In this document: one piece after another, positions 47,079 to 56,641 of the stretch
Layout of the letters: every line of letters begins with the position of its first letter
Numbering within the stretch: position 1 is the stretch's first letter
Assembly: GCA_963710975.1 (NCBI GenBank)
Contig: CAVQCG010000005.1
Location: 930,001 to 994,000, forward strand
DNA: 64,000 nucleotides
Source: JBBQXH01 sp963710975
GTDB lineage: Bacteria; Actinomycetota; Thermoleophilia; Gaiellales; Gaiellaceae
Direction of reading: 5' to 3'
Position numbers and translations under genes: made by a program
The notes under the pieces: model-generated
Seen by the model: the letters and a program-made list of their open reading frames with translations, nothing else
Told to the model about the DNA's origin: nothing
Database searches by the model: none

Positions 47079-47990
47079 TCAGGCCGCGCCCGATCGGTCA
47101 GGTGATCGTGCGAACCGGCGTCGGACCGGTTCCCAGAGAAGCGCTGCCAGGAGCCCCACGACGAGACCGATGACCCCCCCAACGACGATCGAGCTACGCC
47201 GGCTCTTCGCCGCCACCTTCGACGAGGCCGCGGCGGTCACGACCTGGCCACGTTCCACATCCTTCGCGAGCGAGAGCGCCAGCTCCGTGTCGGTTCGCTG
47301 CTGGACGAGCTGCGAGCGTTGCTGCTGCTCGCTCTGAAGCAGCCCGACGAGAACGAGGCGCTCGGCCGACGACAGACCGGTTCCGGCTGCAATCGCATCC
47401 CGGTAACTCTGGATCGCGTCGTCGCTCGCCGTGATCTGCTCGTCGAGGGAGTCCTTCAGCGCGGTGTACTGCTCGATCTTCGTGTCCGCGTAGCCCGAGA
47501 CACGTTCGACGACGGTGCGCGCGAGGATGTTGGCCGCCTCGGCGGACTGCCGCTTCCACGGCCCTCGGACCGAGACCTCGACGAGCTGCGTCTGCCCGAC
47601 CTTCGAGAGCGAGCCTGCGACCGCCTTCGTCGAGATGCCGCTTCGAAGCTGCCCCGGCGGTACACCCACCTTGTCGGCGGTCGCCAGGACAACCGACTGG
47701 CTCTTCACGATCTGAGAGACAGTCGACGGATTCGTCTGGAGACTCTGGATCTGAGCGTTGCCACTCGGGGTCAGCGGTTGACCGAGGAACACCGTTGCCT
47801 TCGCCTGGTACGTCGTTCCACCACTAAGCGACACGAGGTATCCGACGACCACCCCGAGGATCAGCCCGGCGGCGACAACCCACCAGTGGCCGACGATGCG
47901 CCACCAGTAGCGCCCGAAGTCGACCTCCTGCTCGGCATCGGGGTCCGGGCCTGCGCCGGCGGCTTCCTTCATGTCCCGGTCAGGGCTCAC
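47079..47990 (-). CDS. Wzz-domain chain-length determinant protein
   Basis: GTG at 47990 (or ATG at 47972) gives about 303 residues. The first membrane helix is HWWVVAAGLILGVVVGYLVS. YQAKATVFLGQPLTPSGNAQ opens the Wzz domain. A long helical stretch runs from AANILARTVVERVSGYADTK to QSEQQQRSQLVQQRTDTELA. The second helix is SSIVVGGVIGLVVGLLAALL, with a short basic tail and no tyrosine-kinase domain. It should set chain length with the Wzy-type polymerase at 50741-52114. A frameshifted relative is at 23294-23875. Confidence 0.85.
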   Translation of the reverse strand: MSPDRDMKEAAGAGPDPDAEQEVDFGRYWWRIVGHWWVVAAGLILGVVVGYLVSLSGGTTYQAKATVFLGQPLTPSGNAQIQSLQTNPSTVSQIVKSQSVVLATADKVGVPPGQLRSGISTKAVAGSLSKVGQTQLVEVSVRGPWKRQSAEAANILARTVVERVSGYADTKIEQYTALKDSLDEQITASDDAIQSYRDAIAAGTGLSSAERLVLVGLLQSEQQQRSQLVQQRTDTELALSLAKDVERGQVVTAAASSKVAAKSRRSSIVVGGVIGLVVGLLAALLWEPVRRRFARSPDRSGAA

Positions 47991-48012
47991 AGCCGCTCGA
48001 CTGTACCAGCGG

Positions 48013-49020
48013 TCACGGCCGCTCCGGCTCGACGCCAGTCGGCTCGGGAAGCCCGGTCGCGAGCAGCTCGAGACCACCGCCCTCGGTTCGTTGCAGGCAC
48101 GCCTGCCAGAAGAAGCGCGTCATGATGACGCCGTCGCGAAACTCGCCGAGCCGCGGCTCGGGCCGCTCGCCGCGAGCGAGGGCAAGGGCGAGCTCGGGGT
48201 AGCCCCCGCCCGAGGCATGCGGCACCGGAAACCCTCCGCCGAAACGGACGTTGACGTCGGTGACCTCGTGTCTACCGCTGTCGGTCCGGAAGCATTGGAC
48301 GGTCGCCGGGCCGACGATCCCGAGCGTCTCGGAGATCTGTCGTCCAAGCTCGATCAATGCGCGATCCCGAATCGACATTCCCTTGATCGACTCACCGCCT
48401 TTTGACTCGATCATCGTCCGTGGGATCGCACCGAGACAGCGCCCCTCGAGATCGCAGAAGACGTCGATCGAGAACTCCTCGCCGCTGCAGACCCGCTGCA
48501 CCATCGACTCGGCAGGGGTGTACTCGAGCAGGAAGTCGAGCTCCCGGCGATCACGAGCCCGGAAGATGTTGCGCGACCCGAAGCCCCGGCGCGGCTTGAC
48601 GAGGACGGGAAACGCGAGATCCGGCGGCAAGCTGTCTGGGAGCCAGGTTGGCGGCGAGTCGATCCCGTTCTCCTCGAAGAACAGGTGGGCCAGGTACTTG
48701 TCGGTCGTTCGCTGGACGACATCCGGCCCGGGCAGAAGCACGACCGCCCGGAGCTCCTCCCGGCGTTCCGCGAGAAGCTGCTGATCGAGATCGGTCAGCG
48801 GGACGATCAGGGAGACGCTGTGATCTGTGACCACCTCGGAGAGGAACGGGACATAGGACGGGTCCTCGACGTGCGGCGGAGCGACCTTTCGGTCCGCCTG
48901 ATAGAGCGCTGGGGCGAGGGGATTGAGGTCTGCCGCGACGGTGACCGCGCCTGCGTTTCGGAACGCCGCGAGAATGTCCACCCGCTGACCCGCACAGGTG
49001 AAGAGCACGACGTCGCTCAC
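48013..49020 (-). CDS. ATP-grasp ligase in the glycan cluster (first of three)
   Basis: The 335-residue protein has an N-terminal Rossmann-like part (DVVLFTCAGQRVDILAAFRN, LIVPLTDLDQQLLAERREEL) and an ATP-grasp core. TTDKYLAHLFFEENGIDSPP, then AFPVLVKPRRGFGSRNIFRA, is the nucleotide-binding lysine and glycine loop. MVQRVCSGEEFSIDVFCDLE and VTDVNVRFGGGFPVPHASGG carry the metal-binding E/N residues. ATP-grasp ligases join a carboxylate to an amine through acyl phosphate. The neighbours suggest amide decoration of a sugar, but the substrate is unknown. It overlaps the following gene by four bases. Confidence 0.85.
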   Translation of the reverse strand: MSDVVLFTCAGQRVDILAAFRNAGAVTVAADLNPLAPALYQADRKVAPPHVEDPSYVPFLSEVVTDHSVSLIVPLTDLDQQLLAERREELRAVVLLPGPDVVQRTTDKYLAHLFFEENGIDSPPTWLPDSLPPDLAFPVLVKPRRGFGSRNIFRARDRRELDFLLEYTPAESMVQRVCSGEEFSIDVFCDLEGRCLGAIPRTMIESKGGESIKGMSIRDRALIELGRQISETLGIVGPATVQCFRTDSGRHEVTDVNVRFGGGFPVPHASGGGYPELALALARGERPEPRLGEFRDGVIMTRFFWQACLQRTEGGGLELLATGLPEPTGVEPERP

Positions 49021-49601
49021 GCCGCGGGCTTCCAGCCACCCGAGGCACCCTTGTACGTCCCCCCGAACAGGGCAAGAGGCGTGCGCGCAAGGATCTTCAG
49101 ATCGAGCCAGAGCGAGCGATGCTCGACGTACCAGACGTCGAGCTCGATGCGATCGTCCCAGGGGAGCGCGGTGCGGCCGTTCACCTGGGCCCAGCCGGTG
49201 ATCCCCGGCTTGACCTCCAGGCGACGCCGCTGGCGTGGCGTGTACCGCTCGACCTGGTAGGCGAGCGTCGGTCGCGGTCCGACGAGAGCCATGTCGCCGA
49301 TGAGGACGTTCCAGAGCTGCGGCAGCTCGTCGATCGAGAGTCGCCGGAGCACGCGGCCGGCGCGCGTGATCCGCGGGTCCCCTGCGTCAACTGCATACCC
49401 GGCGCCGATGCGCTCCGCCCCGACGACCATCGTCCGGAGCTTGAAGAGCATGAACTCGCGCCCGCGCAGGCCGACCCGTTCCTGCCGGTACAGCACGGGC
49501 CCGCCGTCTTCGAGCTTCACCGCGAGCGCCGCCGCTCCCACCAGAGGGCTCGTCAGGGCAAGAAGAACGGCTGATCCGACCACGTCCAGGGGGCGGCTCA
49601 C
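49017..49601 (-). CDS. initiating phosphoglycosyl transferase (PglC/WbaP-type sugar transferase)
   Basis: The 194-residue monotopic enzyme transfers a sugar-1-phosphate to undecaprenyl phosphate, the first step of glycan assembly. A membrane-inserted helix (VVGSAVLLALTSPLVGAAAL) precedes ALAVKLEDGGPVLYRQERVG and GREFMLFKLRTM. The catalytic region LSIDELPQLWNVLIGDMALV holds the Asp-Glu pair. VGPRPTLAYQV and PGITGWAQVNGRTALPWDDR complete the signature. It lacks the extra N-terminal helices of WbaP and is a minimal PglC-like form. Start and stop both overlap neighbours by four bases. Confidence 0.93.
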   Translation of the reverse strand: MSRPLDVVGSAVLLALTSPLVGAAALAVKLEDGGPVLYRQERVGLRGREFMLFKLRTMVVGAERIGAGYAVDAGDPRITRAGRVLRRLSIDELPQLWNVLIGDMALVGPRPTLAYQVERYTPRQRRRLEVKPGITGWAQVNGRTALPWDDRIELDVWYVEHRSLWLDLKILARTPLALFGGTYKGASGGWKPAA

Positions 49602-50728
49602 CGTGTTCCCTCCGCCTTGTCCCAGACCGCCGGGACGCCGAACCGCAGGTAGCGCACGAGGGCGACGACGGTCGCCTGCGTCACGAGCAGGTAGTAGTAG
49701 GCGAGGGAGGCTCCGGGGATCGGGGCACGAAGCCGGCCGGCCGCTGCCAGTGCCAACCCCGCGAGCTGTGCGGCGAGGACGGCCTGCATCACGGGCCCCC
49801 GGCGAGCCAGCCCGAGGCTCGTCACGAGCAGGACGAGGTGGAGGAAGCCGCTCCCGTAGCGGAGCGCCCGATGCGACACGAGCTGGACGAAGTACACCGG
49901 GTCGACGTCACGCAGCATGCGGCCCTCGAGCAGGATCAGCCAGCAGTGCTCGAACATCCGCACCTTGCGGTGGTACTCGTCCTCGAGATCTCGTGACGGC
50001 TTTTCGAAGGCGTGCGCCTCGGGCTCGTAGACGGCACGGCGACCCCGTTGCACCATCAGGTACGGGAGCGCAAGATCGTGTCCGAAGCGTGGGTCGACCT
50101 CCACGTAGTCAACTCGCCGAAGCGCATAGATCGATCCGTTTCCCCCGGTTACGGAGCCGAGGATCGACTCCTGCTCGCGAAGCCACATCTCGTAACGCCA
50201 GTACGCACCCTCGCGGTTCGTTCCGTCCGCCTCCTGGAGCCGCAGCTGCCCGCAGACGTATGCGACCTCGGGATCGGCGAAGCCGCGGACGAGCCTGCGG
50301 AGAGCATCGGGCGCCCAGGTCGCGTTGGCATCCGAGAAGGCCACGATCTCCCCGGTCGTTCGTTGCACCGCAAGATTCTGCGCATTGACCTTCCCGCCAC
50401 GCGGACAGGACAGCAGTCGGACTCGCCGCTCACGACTCTCGATTCCGCGAACGATCGCATCGGTCCCGTCGCCCGAGGCATCCGATGCGACGACGATCTC
50501 GACACGCTCCGGCGGATAGTCGAGCGCGAGCAGGTTCTCGATCCGCCGAGCGATCACGGTCTCCTCGTCGTGGGCGGCGACGATCAGGCTCACCGTCGGG
50601 AGAATGTCGTCCTTGTGCACCGGGCGCGAGCGGGTCCGCGCTGCGACGGCGCACGCCGCCGGATACCCCACGTGTGTCCACGCAAGGGCACCGAGGCTCG
50701 TCCAGAAGAGCGTCTTCCCCATCCCCAC
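49598..50728 (-). CDS. membrane-anchored GT2 glycosyltransferase
   Basis: The 376-residue protein begins with a membrane helix (TLFWTSLGALAWTHVGYPAA). A GT2 domain follows: TVSLIVAAHDEETVIARRIE, VASDASGDGT, GGKVNAQNLAVQRTTGEIVA, FSDANATW (DXN variant of DXD), then GNGSIYALRRVDY and HRKVRMFEHCWLILLEGRML carrying the QXXRW-like region. C-terminal helices are SGFLHLVLLVTSLGLARRG, AVLAAQLAGLALAAAGRL and ASLAYYYLLVTQATVVALVR. The layout resembles processive or polyprenyl-linked transferases. It is in a tightly overlapping operon. Confidence 0.88.
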   Translation of the reverse strand: MGMGKTLFWTSLGALAWTHVGYPAACAVAARTRSRPVHKDDILPTVSLIVAAHDEETVIARRIENLLALDYPPERVEIVVASDASGDGTDAIVRGIESRERRVRLLSCPRGGKVNAQNLAVQRTTGEIVAFSDANATWAPDALRRLVRGFADPEVAYVCGQLRLQEADGTNREGAYWRYEMWLREQESILGSVTGGNGSIYALRRVDYVEVDPRFGHDLALPYLMVQRGRRAVYEPEAHAFEKPSRDLEDEYHRKVRMFEHCWLILLEGRMLRDVDPVYFVQLVSHRALRYGSGFLHLVLLVTSLGLARRGPVMQAVLAAQLAGLALAAAGRLRAPIPGASLAYYYLLVTQATVVALVRYLRFGVPAVWDKAEGTR

Positions 50729-50740
50729 GGCGGAGTGAGT

Positions 50741-52114
50741 CTAGATCCGGCGGAACACGGCGGGCGCAGCCACGATCAGCATCGCGAGGGCGAAGAAGTA
50801 GTACATCTGCATTGTGAGGTAGAAGGCGTTCGCTGCCAGCGTCCCTGCCAGGGCGGCCGTCAGCCCCCAGCCGAGCGGCCTGACGCGCGCCGCTGCCGCG
50901 TCGCCGGCGGCGGCCAGCGACCGGCCCAGCCGGCGGAGCGCACCGAGACGTCTGAACAGATAGACGATGTAGCCGAGGAAGAGAGCCGTCCCGACGATCC
51001 CCGTCTCGGTCAGCAGCGCGACGTAGAACGAGTGGGGCCCCCAGTTCGACTTCCCGGTGACGAACTCGTAGTACGACGAGAAGGTGTTCAGCCCGAGCCC
51101 GAAGAGTGGGTGCTGGCCGATCACCGGCGGCAGGAGCTCGTAGATATCGAGATGGACGCGGGTCGAGCCGCCCCCGACGCTCGTTCGCGCTCGGAGCACC
51201 GACTCGAAGAAGCCGCTCCGCTGCGCGATCACGGCCGCAACGACGAGGACGACCAGGCCCAGCGGGATCAGAAAGCGCTTCGAGAGGAAGAAGCGCCGGT
51301 AGGGCACCGCGAGAACCACGAGCCCAACAAGAAGACCGAGGAGGCCGCTGCGCGACAGCGTCGCGAGCTCGACGATGGCCAGGAACGCAAGCGTCAGCGC
51401 GAGCGGCACCCGCAGCCGGTGACCGCGCTCGAGCCGCAGGTAGATCGGAAGGAGCACGAGCAGCGGCACGATCAGCATGATCCCGAGATGGTTCGGATCG
51501 AGGGTCAGGGCGTTGATGCGGTAGACGTTCGAGCCCCCGACAGCGCCGTACACGTTGATGCCACCTCGCTGGTATGAGCCGATCGCCGAGAGAACGGTCT
51601 CGTCGAGGTTGCGACCACCCTGCGCGGCGACCAGCTGAAGAACGCCGTAGACGCAGTTCACGACGATCCCCGCGGTGAACCAGCCGAGCGTTCTCCAGTA
51701 GAACGCCGGGCCGCGACGGGAGAGATGCGCGACGGCAGCTACGAGGAAGAGGAAGTGAATCGAAAACTTGATGATTCCCTTCACGAAGAGATCGCGATCC
51801 TCGACCGTCTCGAGGTTGAAGAAGCCCGCCAGGTAGACGGAGACGAAGAGGGCGAAGAAGACGAGCAGCGTCCACGATGACCGTGGCAGGCTCGCGTCCT
51901 TCCGATCGACACGGGAGAGCGCAAATGCCACCAGGAACAGCCCCGCGGTGACATCGGAGATATTGACGTCGGTCCCGCCGACGGTCCAGCGGACCTTCGC
52001 GAACGTGATCGCGAACACCGTGGCGAGCAGAAGCACATCGACCACACGAGTCGATGAGACTGCCACTGCCCGTCCGTCTCGCGCGGTCCGGCCGGTCGGC
52101 AGCGCGACGCTCAT
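50741..52114 (-). CDS. O-antigen ligase/polymerase (Wzy/WaaL-like) membrane protein
   Basis: The 457-residue protein has about ten membrane helices (VVDVLLLATVFAITFAKV, DVTAGLFLVAFALSRV, LLGLLVGLVVLAVPYRRFF, FLIPLGLVVLVVAAVIA). The large outer loop has INALTLDPNHLGIMLIVPLL and LATLSRSGLLG. HPLFGLGLNTFSSYYEFV and SNWGPHSFYVALLTETGIVG are the conserved ligase/polymerase landmarks, with the loop histidine. Such proteins join repeat units or transfer the polymer. As no separate Wzy is present, it is the best candidate polymerase. Confidence 0.9.
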   Translation of the reverse strand: MSVALPTGRTARDGRAVAVSSTRVVDVLLLATVFAITFAKVRWTVGGTDVNISDVTAGLFLVAFALSRVDRKDASLPRSSWTLLVFFALFVSVYLAGFFNLETVEDRDLFVKGIIKFSIHFLFLVAAVAHLSRRGPAFYWRTLGWFTAGIVVNCVYGVLQLVAAQGGRNLDETVLSAIGSYQRGGINVYGAVGGSNVYRINALTLDPNHLGIMLIVPLLVLLPIYLRLERGHRLRVPLALTLAFLAIVELATLSRSGLLGLLVGLVVLAVPYRRFFLSKRFLIPLGLVVLVVAAVIAQRSGFFESVLRARTSVGGGSTRVHLDIYELLPPVIGQHPLFGLGLNTFSSYYEFVTGKSNWGPHSFYVALLTETGIVGTALFLGYIVYLFRRLGALRRLGRSLAAAGDAAAARVRPLGWGLTAALAGTLAANAFYLTMQMYYFFALAMLIVAAPAVFRRI

Positions 52115-53337
52115 ACGAGGCTCCTCAGGAGCCCGGCCAGCTCGGTTGCACGAGCGCGGCGCGAGAGGCGCTCTCGGTCAGCGGACGCCAGCCTCGTGTC
52201 GCCGAGATCCCCCGCCCGCCATCTCGCCGCGAGCTGCCCGAGGGCCGCCGTGAGACCGGCAACGTCATCGGGCGCTGCCACGACTCCCGCTCCGGTCTCC
52301 CGTACGAGCGCGGCCGCCTCACCGTCCGGTGGAACGGCAGCGATCACCGGACGCTCGGCAGCGAGGTACTCGAACACCTTGCCGGACAGTACGCCTTTCC
52401 CTCGCCCGTCCGCCTCGGGAATCAGCAGGAGGAGCGCTTCGGAGTCGCGCTGAAGCGCGAGCACGTCGTGACGAGGGAGGTACGGGATCAGCTCGAGTCG
52501 GTCTCCGAGTCGTAGCCGCTCCGCGTACTCGCGATCGGTGGTGCGGAAGTCGCCGACGAACCGTGCTACGACGTCTGCGTCCGTCTGAGCGAGTGCGTCC
52601 AGGAATGGTCGTGGATCGCGGCGGCCGAAGAAGCTCCCGGCATGCGTCACCCGGAAACGCTCACCGCGCCGGTAGACGAGTCCGTCGAAGTCCTCGAAGT
52701 CGCAGCCGTTCCCGATCTCGACCACGCGTCCGCGCGGTTGAAGGCGCCTCATCTCCTGGGCGATCGCTCGCGACGCGCCGACGATCGCATCTGCTCGCCG
52801 CGCGACGAGCCGGGCCAGAGATCGCTCTCCCCTGACGTCATGGCGACGATGCGCGTGAAGCGCGATCGAATCCCGCAGGTCGGCGACCCACCGCACGCCC
52901 GTCAGCCGCGCCGCAGCCGCGCCCACAAGGTGCACCGACCCTGGCGGTGAGGTGGTCAGCACGACGTCGATCCGATGCCGGCGGATGATCTGGGTCGCAG
53001 CAGCGATAGCCGTGACATTCCAGAGAACGCTGGCGTCGGGAACGAGCAGCTGGCGGGCGGCGAGCTCGACGCGGGTGCGAAGCCGCTGCAGCCCTTGCGC
53101 CGCAAGCAATTCCTCGGCCGGGCGACGCGCCCGCGGGCCGAGATTGCGTGCGCGGTGAACGCGAACGCCGGGCGGAGTCGAGAGCAGGGCGTCTCGGTGC
53201 AACCACTTGGGATCGTCCGGCGCGAGGACGTGGACGTCGAAGCCGAGCGCGGCGAGATGGCCCGCGAACTTCAGCGGGCGCTGGACACCCGCGCCCCCTG
53301 CGGGGGGCCAGTACATCGAGACGATCAGGATCCTCAT
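52111..53337 (-). CDS. GT4 family glycosyltransferase
   Basis: The 408-residue GT-B enzyme starts MRILIVSMYWPPAGGAGVQR, with the glycine-rich acceptor loop. VVLTTSPPGSVHLVGAAAAR, WVADLRDSIALHAHRRHDVR and ADAIVGASRAIAQEM follow. The donor half has VVEIGNGCDFEDFDGLVYRR, RVTHAGSFFGRRDPRPFLDA, and GVLSGKVFEYLAAERPVIAA, the EX7E-like motif with K and E. It adds a sugar with retained configuration; donor unknown. Start and stop overlap the neighbouring genes by four bases. Confidence 0.9.
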   Translation of the reverse strand: MRILIVSMYWPPAGGAGVQRPLKFAGHLAALGFDVHVLAPDDPKWLHRDALLSTPPGVRVHRARNLGPRARRPAEELLAAQGLQRLRTRVELAARQLLVPDASVLWNVTAIAAATQIIRRHRIDVVLTTSPPGSVHLVGAAAARLTGVRWVADLRDSIALHAHRRHDVRGERSLARLVARRADAIVGASRAIAQEMRRLQPRGRVVEIGNGCDFEDFDGLVYRRGERFRVTHAGSFFGRRDPRPFLDALAQTDADVVARFVGDFRTTDREYAERLRLGDRLELIPYLPRHDVLALQRDSEALLLLIPEADGRGKGVLSGKVFEYLAAERPVIAAVPPDGEAAALVRETGAGVVAAPDDVAGLTAALGQLAARWRAGDLGDTRLASADRERLSRRARATELAGLLRSLV

Positions 53338-55448
53338 TCGGACGGGCGGCGGAGCGAGATGAGCTCGTAGCGCTCGTCTTCGTAGACGGGCGGCGGAAGG
53401 AAGCGAACGTAGTCGGGGATCGAACGGGTCTTGTCGAGAACGAGCCAGCTGGCGCCGTACTTGGACAGGAGCCGAGCTTTCTCGAGGTACGAGAGGTCGT
53501 CGCGATTGAAGAACTCCATGACGTCGGCTCGACGGTCGTACGGACTGTTGGCTTCCGTGTTCGCGACGTGAGCCGGTGGCGCTGCAGCCACGTAGACCGG
53601 CGCATAGGCGCCGATCCGGTACTCCGTCTCGAGCTGCGAGAACACCGTCGAGCGCATCGGGACCACCGTGTTGAGAGCCTCGACGAGCCCCGGCGTCAGG
53701 GCATACGGGTCAGGCGCATCGCGCGTGACGTCGCGGAAGCCCACCACGGCCACCGGGATCGCAAAGAGCGCCATGGCCGTGACGGCGTACCGGCCGGGAT
53801 CGGGAACCGGCAGGCGGATGAACCGTCCGACCGCGAGGGCGATCGCCGAGCCGCCGGCGGCGACCCAGGTCGCCCAGGCAGGCCCGAGATCCCCGAGCAA
53901 CCCCTCCCCACCGCTCGGATACGCGAGAACGAGGCCGATACCGAGCGCCAGCCCGAGGATGCAGCCGGTGATCCGCAGCCTCCCGGCAAGTGCAGCTGCG
54001 CCTGCCAGGGCGAACGGGAGTGGAAGGAAGAGCGCGAGCTGGCGCGCATGGGACAGCGACGAGAGATCGGCGACAGTGGTGAACACCGGCGGGATCAAGA
54101 GCAGCGCGAGGATCGCGAGTGTTCCGCCGAGAACGTACGCAGCCCACCGACGCCTGGCGGCCAGCATTGCCACCGGGATGCAGAGAAGCGCGGCCACCGT
54201 CGCCGGGCCGCCCCGCGAGATCGCCTCGGGCGACAGGCTGAACGACATGCCGTGAACGTCGAGCTGCCCGCCGTACTGCAGCAGCCTGCGCGCCTTCTCC
54301 TCGGCCGACGGGAGGAACGACTCTGTGTCGGCCACCACCGGCCACAGCCACGCGAAGTAGAGGCCGGTCGGGACGAGCAGCGCTGCGATGCAGCCACCGA
54401 TTCGCTTCCAGTCGGCCCTGCCATCCCGTGCGAGTGCCATCCTCGCGAGCAGGAATCCCCCGAGTGGCAGAGCGACGAAGACCGCGTAGGTTGGATGGAC
54501 GACGACGAGAACACCCGCCGCCGCGGCGATGGTGAGCAGCCGGCCCCGGCCGCTGCCACGGACGAACGAGAACACGAGCGCGAGGAGCGCCGGGACGATC
54601 AGGAGGCGTGCCGCCGGGGCGGGCATCGCCGTCGCCGCGAACGCGCCGATCCCGTCGTGCTGAAAGCCGACGAGTGAGGCGACCGCGATTGCCGCCGCCG
54701 CACCTCCTGCCGGGGAGACGAACAGTGCCGCGCCCACCGCGTATGCGAGAACGAGGGCAAACGGAGTCAGGATCGCAGAGAGATGCAGGACGACAAGCGC
54801 GGGGTCGACCCCTGCGAACCGCCCGATCAGCGCGAGCACACCGTGCCAGAGTGGGAACGCATAGCCCGGATCGAGGCCACCGCTCCGAAGCTCGTTCACG
54901 ACGTTCACCGAGTAGAGAACAGGCATCTCGTCGAGCTTGCGAACCCGGGCGAGATGGAACAGCGCGTCCCCGCCGACGACGGTAGAGGCCCACCAGACGA
55001 CGCCGCAGAGAGCCAGCCCCCCGACCGCAACCCATGCCACGGGCCAGAGGTCGCGGTGCTCGAGGGGAGCCGGAGCAGCGCGCAGCACCGCGACGACGCC
55101 GCCGACCGCGATCACGCAGACCACGACGACGGTCAGGGAGAGCGAGCCACCGGAGGCGAACGTCAGCGTCAGCGCCAGGAACACCGCGACGAGGCTCCAG
55201 GCGAGCGATCCCGCAAGCACGAGCCCGAGGCGCCTCGGCCAGTCGAGCGCGCGCAGCACGAGAACACCGGGGACGATCAGAACGCACACAGATGCCGCGG
55301 CGAGACGGAGCCCGAGTCCCGCGCCCACATCGGGAAGGAGTCGTGAGATCCCGAGCGCGACCGGTGCGATCGCGACGAGCGCAAGGAAGCGAGCGGGCAG
55401 GGCAGGAAGCCGGAGCCCGGGTCCAGCGCGTTCCGTTATGGAAGCCAC
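53334..55448 (-). CDS. large polytopic membrane protein, probably GT-C-type
   Basis: GTG at 55448 overlaps the deacetylase stop and gives 704 residues. More than a dozen membrane helices fill most of the length (LVAIAPVALGISRLLPDVGA, LTVVVVCVIAVGGVVAVLRA, VAALLCIPVAMLAARRRWAA). An early outer loop has VVGGDALFHLARVRKLDEMP and GGLDPGYAFPLWHGVLALIG. The acidic-then-HLAR pattern is like that of polyprenyl-phosphate-sugar-using GT-C enzymes. The end is soluble (NTEANSPYDRRADVMEFFNR, ERYELISLRRP). The exact reaction is unknown. Confidence 0.75.
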   Translation of the reverse strand: MASITERAGPGLRLPALPARFLALVAIAPVALGISRLLPDVGAGLGLRLAAASVCVLIVPGVLVLRALDWPRRLGLVLAGSLAWSLVAVFLALTLTFASGGSLSLTVVVVCVIAVGGVVAVLRAAPAPLEHRDLWPVAWVAVGGLALCGVVWWASTVVGGDALFHLARVRKLDEMPVLYSVNVVNELRSGGLDPGYAFPLWHGVLALIGRFAGVDPALVVLHLSAILTPFALVLAYAVGAALFVSPAGGAAAAIAVASLVGFQHDGIGAFAATAMPAPAARLLIVPALLALVFSFVRGSGRGRLLTIAAAAGVLVVVHPTYAVFVALPLGGFLLARMALARDGRADWKRIGGCIAALLVPTGLYFAWLWPVVADTESFLPSAEEKARRLLQYGGQLDVHGMSFSLSPEAISRGGPATVAALLCIPVAMLAARRRWAAYVLGGTLAILALLLIPPVFTTVADLSSLSHARQLALFLPLPFALAGAAALAGRLRITGCILGLALGIGLVLAYPSGGEGLLGDLGPAWATWVAAGGSAIALAVGRFIRLPVPDPGRYAVTAMALFAIPVAVVGFRDVTRDAPDPYALTPGLVEALNTVVPMRSTVFSQLETEYRIGAYAPVYVAAAPPAHVANTEANSPYDRRADVMEFFNRDDLSYLEKARLLSKYGASWLVLDKTRSIPDYVRFLPPPVYEDERYELISLRRPSE

Positions 55449-56641
55449 GCGTCGGCCTCCTCGGCAAGCGTGCCCGCCTGCAGGCAGACGCCACCGTGCG
55501 TGCGAACCGCGTCCACGAAACGGAAATAGAGGCGGTCCCATCCGCGTGACGTCGCTGGGTCGAAACGGTCCGTGTGCCAGAGAACGGAGAAGCCACCGCC
55601 GTTCGCAGCCGCCCACTGGACGAGCTCGAGCAGCCGCCGCTCCGCGACGGGGGCCGAGAGACCGAGGTAGCGCTCCTCCGCCAGAGTGACGTCCATCACG
55701 GCGAGCGGGACCTCGACGAGATCGAGCGGCCGGTCGGCCTCGAAGTTCCACGGCCGGAACGGATGGGCGATGCCGGCCCGGAAGCCCGGCAGATCGGCGA
55801 AGCCGAGGCTCGTGTCGTAGCGGAAGCCAAGACCCGTCAACGGGGCGAGATTCGCGTGCGGATCGACGCGCAGGTAGTGGTAGCGCTGACCGGCCACGGG
55901 CCCGGCGAGCACTTCGAGGCGCCCCTTCTCGTCACCCAAACGCTCAACGTCCTCCGCCGCGGTGTAACTCCCGTGGAGACCGACCTCGCCTCCGCCGGCG
56001 AGGAGCGTCTCGACAAGGTGCGGGCGCACGCGCTCGTATGACGCCGGCACGGCGCCGTCCGCCGGATGGTGGTGACCGGCCATGACGAAGAACGTCGAGG
56101 ACGCCGCCCGCACCTGCTCGATCCGCATGATGCGATCGAACCGCCAGTTCGGATCCGTGCCGCGCACCTTGTGGAGCGGAATTGCAGCCAGGGCCCGCGC
56201 TTCCCGCAACGCCGTCATTCCACGGCGGTCCCGTGCAGCGTGTTTGAACCGCGAGGCCGACCCGCGAACGCCCACCCGCGTCCAGCGCCACGGCGTGTCG
56301 ACGTCGTGCGTGAGTGCGACGGCGAATCGTGCGCCCGCCCAACGCGGCGGTTCGAGACCGAGCCGGGCGCGTAACCGCTCGAGCGGCGGGTTCAGTGGAT
56401 CGAGGCACGATGCCGAGGCGGGAAACCGGCCGTGAGCGTCACGAGCGGCGGGTTGCCGCTCCTCGATGCGGGCGAGATGGTAGAAGGCGTCCGCGAGCTC
56501 GTCGCCTTCGGGACGCTCGCCCCGGGCAACCCGCTCCCACGCTCCCTCGACATACGGGACGTCGTCGCCCAGCCCGAGGTCTCGTGCCCCGAGCGTGTCG
56601 AGCACCCACCGAGCCTTGCGCTCGACGTCCGCGGGAATCAT
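55436..56641 (-). CDS. polysaccharide-deacetylase-like protein (NodB-fold, DUF7033-like)
   Basis: ATG at 56641 overlaps the preceding stop (ATGA) and gives 401 residues. A helical N-terminal part (IPADVERKARWVLDTLGARD) leads to the NodB-like barrel. FAVALTHDVDTPWRWTRVGV replaces the usual TFDDG with THDVD. FFVMAGHHHPADG, EVGLHGSYTAAEDVERLGDE (HXXS-type metal motif), GFRYDTSLGFAD and GGGFSVLWHTDRFDPAT follow. It probably removes acetyl or similar groups from the glycan or its lipid-linked intermediate. The motif changes leave some doubt about hydrolase activity. Confidence 0.8.
   Translation of the reverse strand: MIPADVERKARWVLDTLGARDLGLGDDVPYVEGAWERVARGERPEGDELADAFYHLARIEERQPAARDAHGRFPASASCLDPLNPPLERLRARLGLEPPRWAGARFAVALTHDVDTPWRWTRVGVRGSASRFKHAARDRRGMTALREARALAAIPLHKVRGTDPNWRFDRIMRIEQVRAASSTFFVMAGHHHPADGAVPASYERVRPHLVETLLAGGGEVGLHGSYTAAEDVERLGDEKGRLEVLAGPVAGQRYHYLRVDPHANLAPLTGLGFRYDTSLGFADLPGFRAGIAHPFRPWNFEADRPLDLVEVPLAVMDVTLAEERYLGLSAPVAERRLLELVQWAAANGGGFSVLWHTDRFDPATSRGWDRLYFRFVDAVRTHGGVCLQAGTLAEEADAWLP

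Noticed and set aside
53148..54677. 509-codon plus-strand open frame
   Set aside because: It is an antisense shadow of the membrane protein and GT4 genes; charged low-complexity sequence without a fold.
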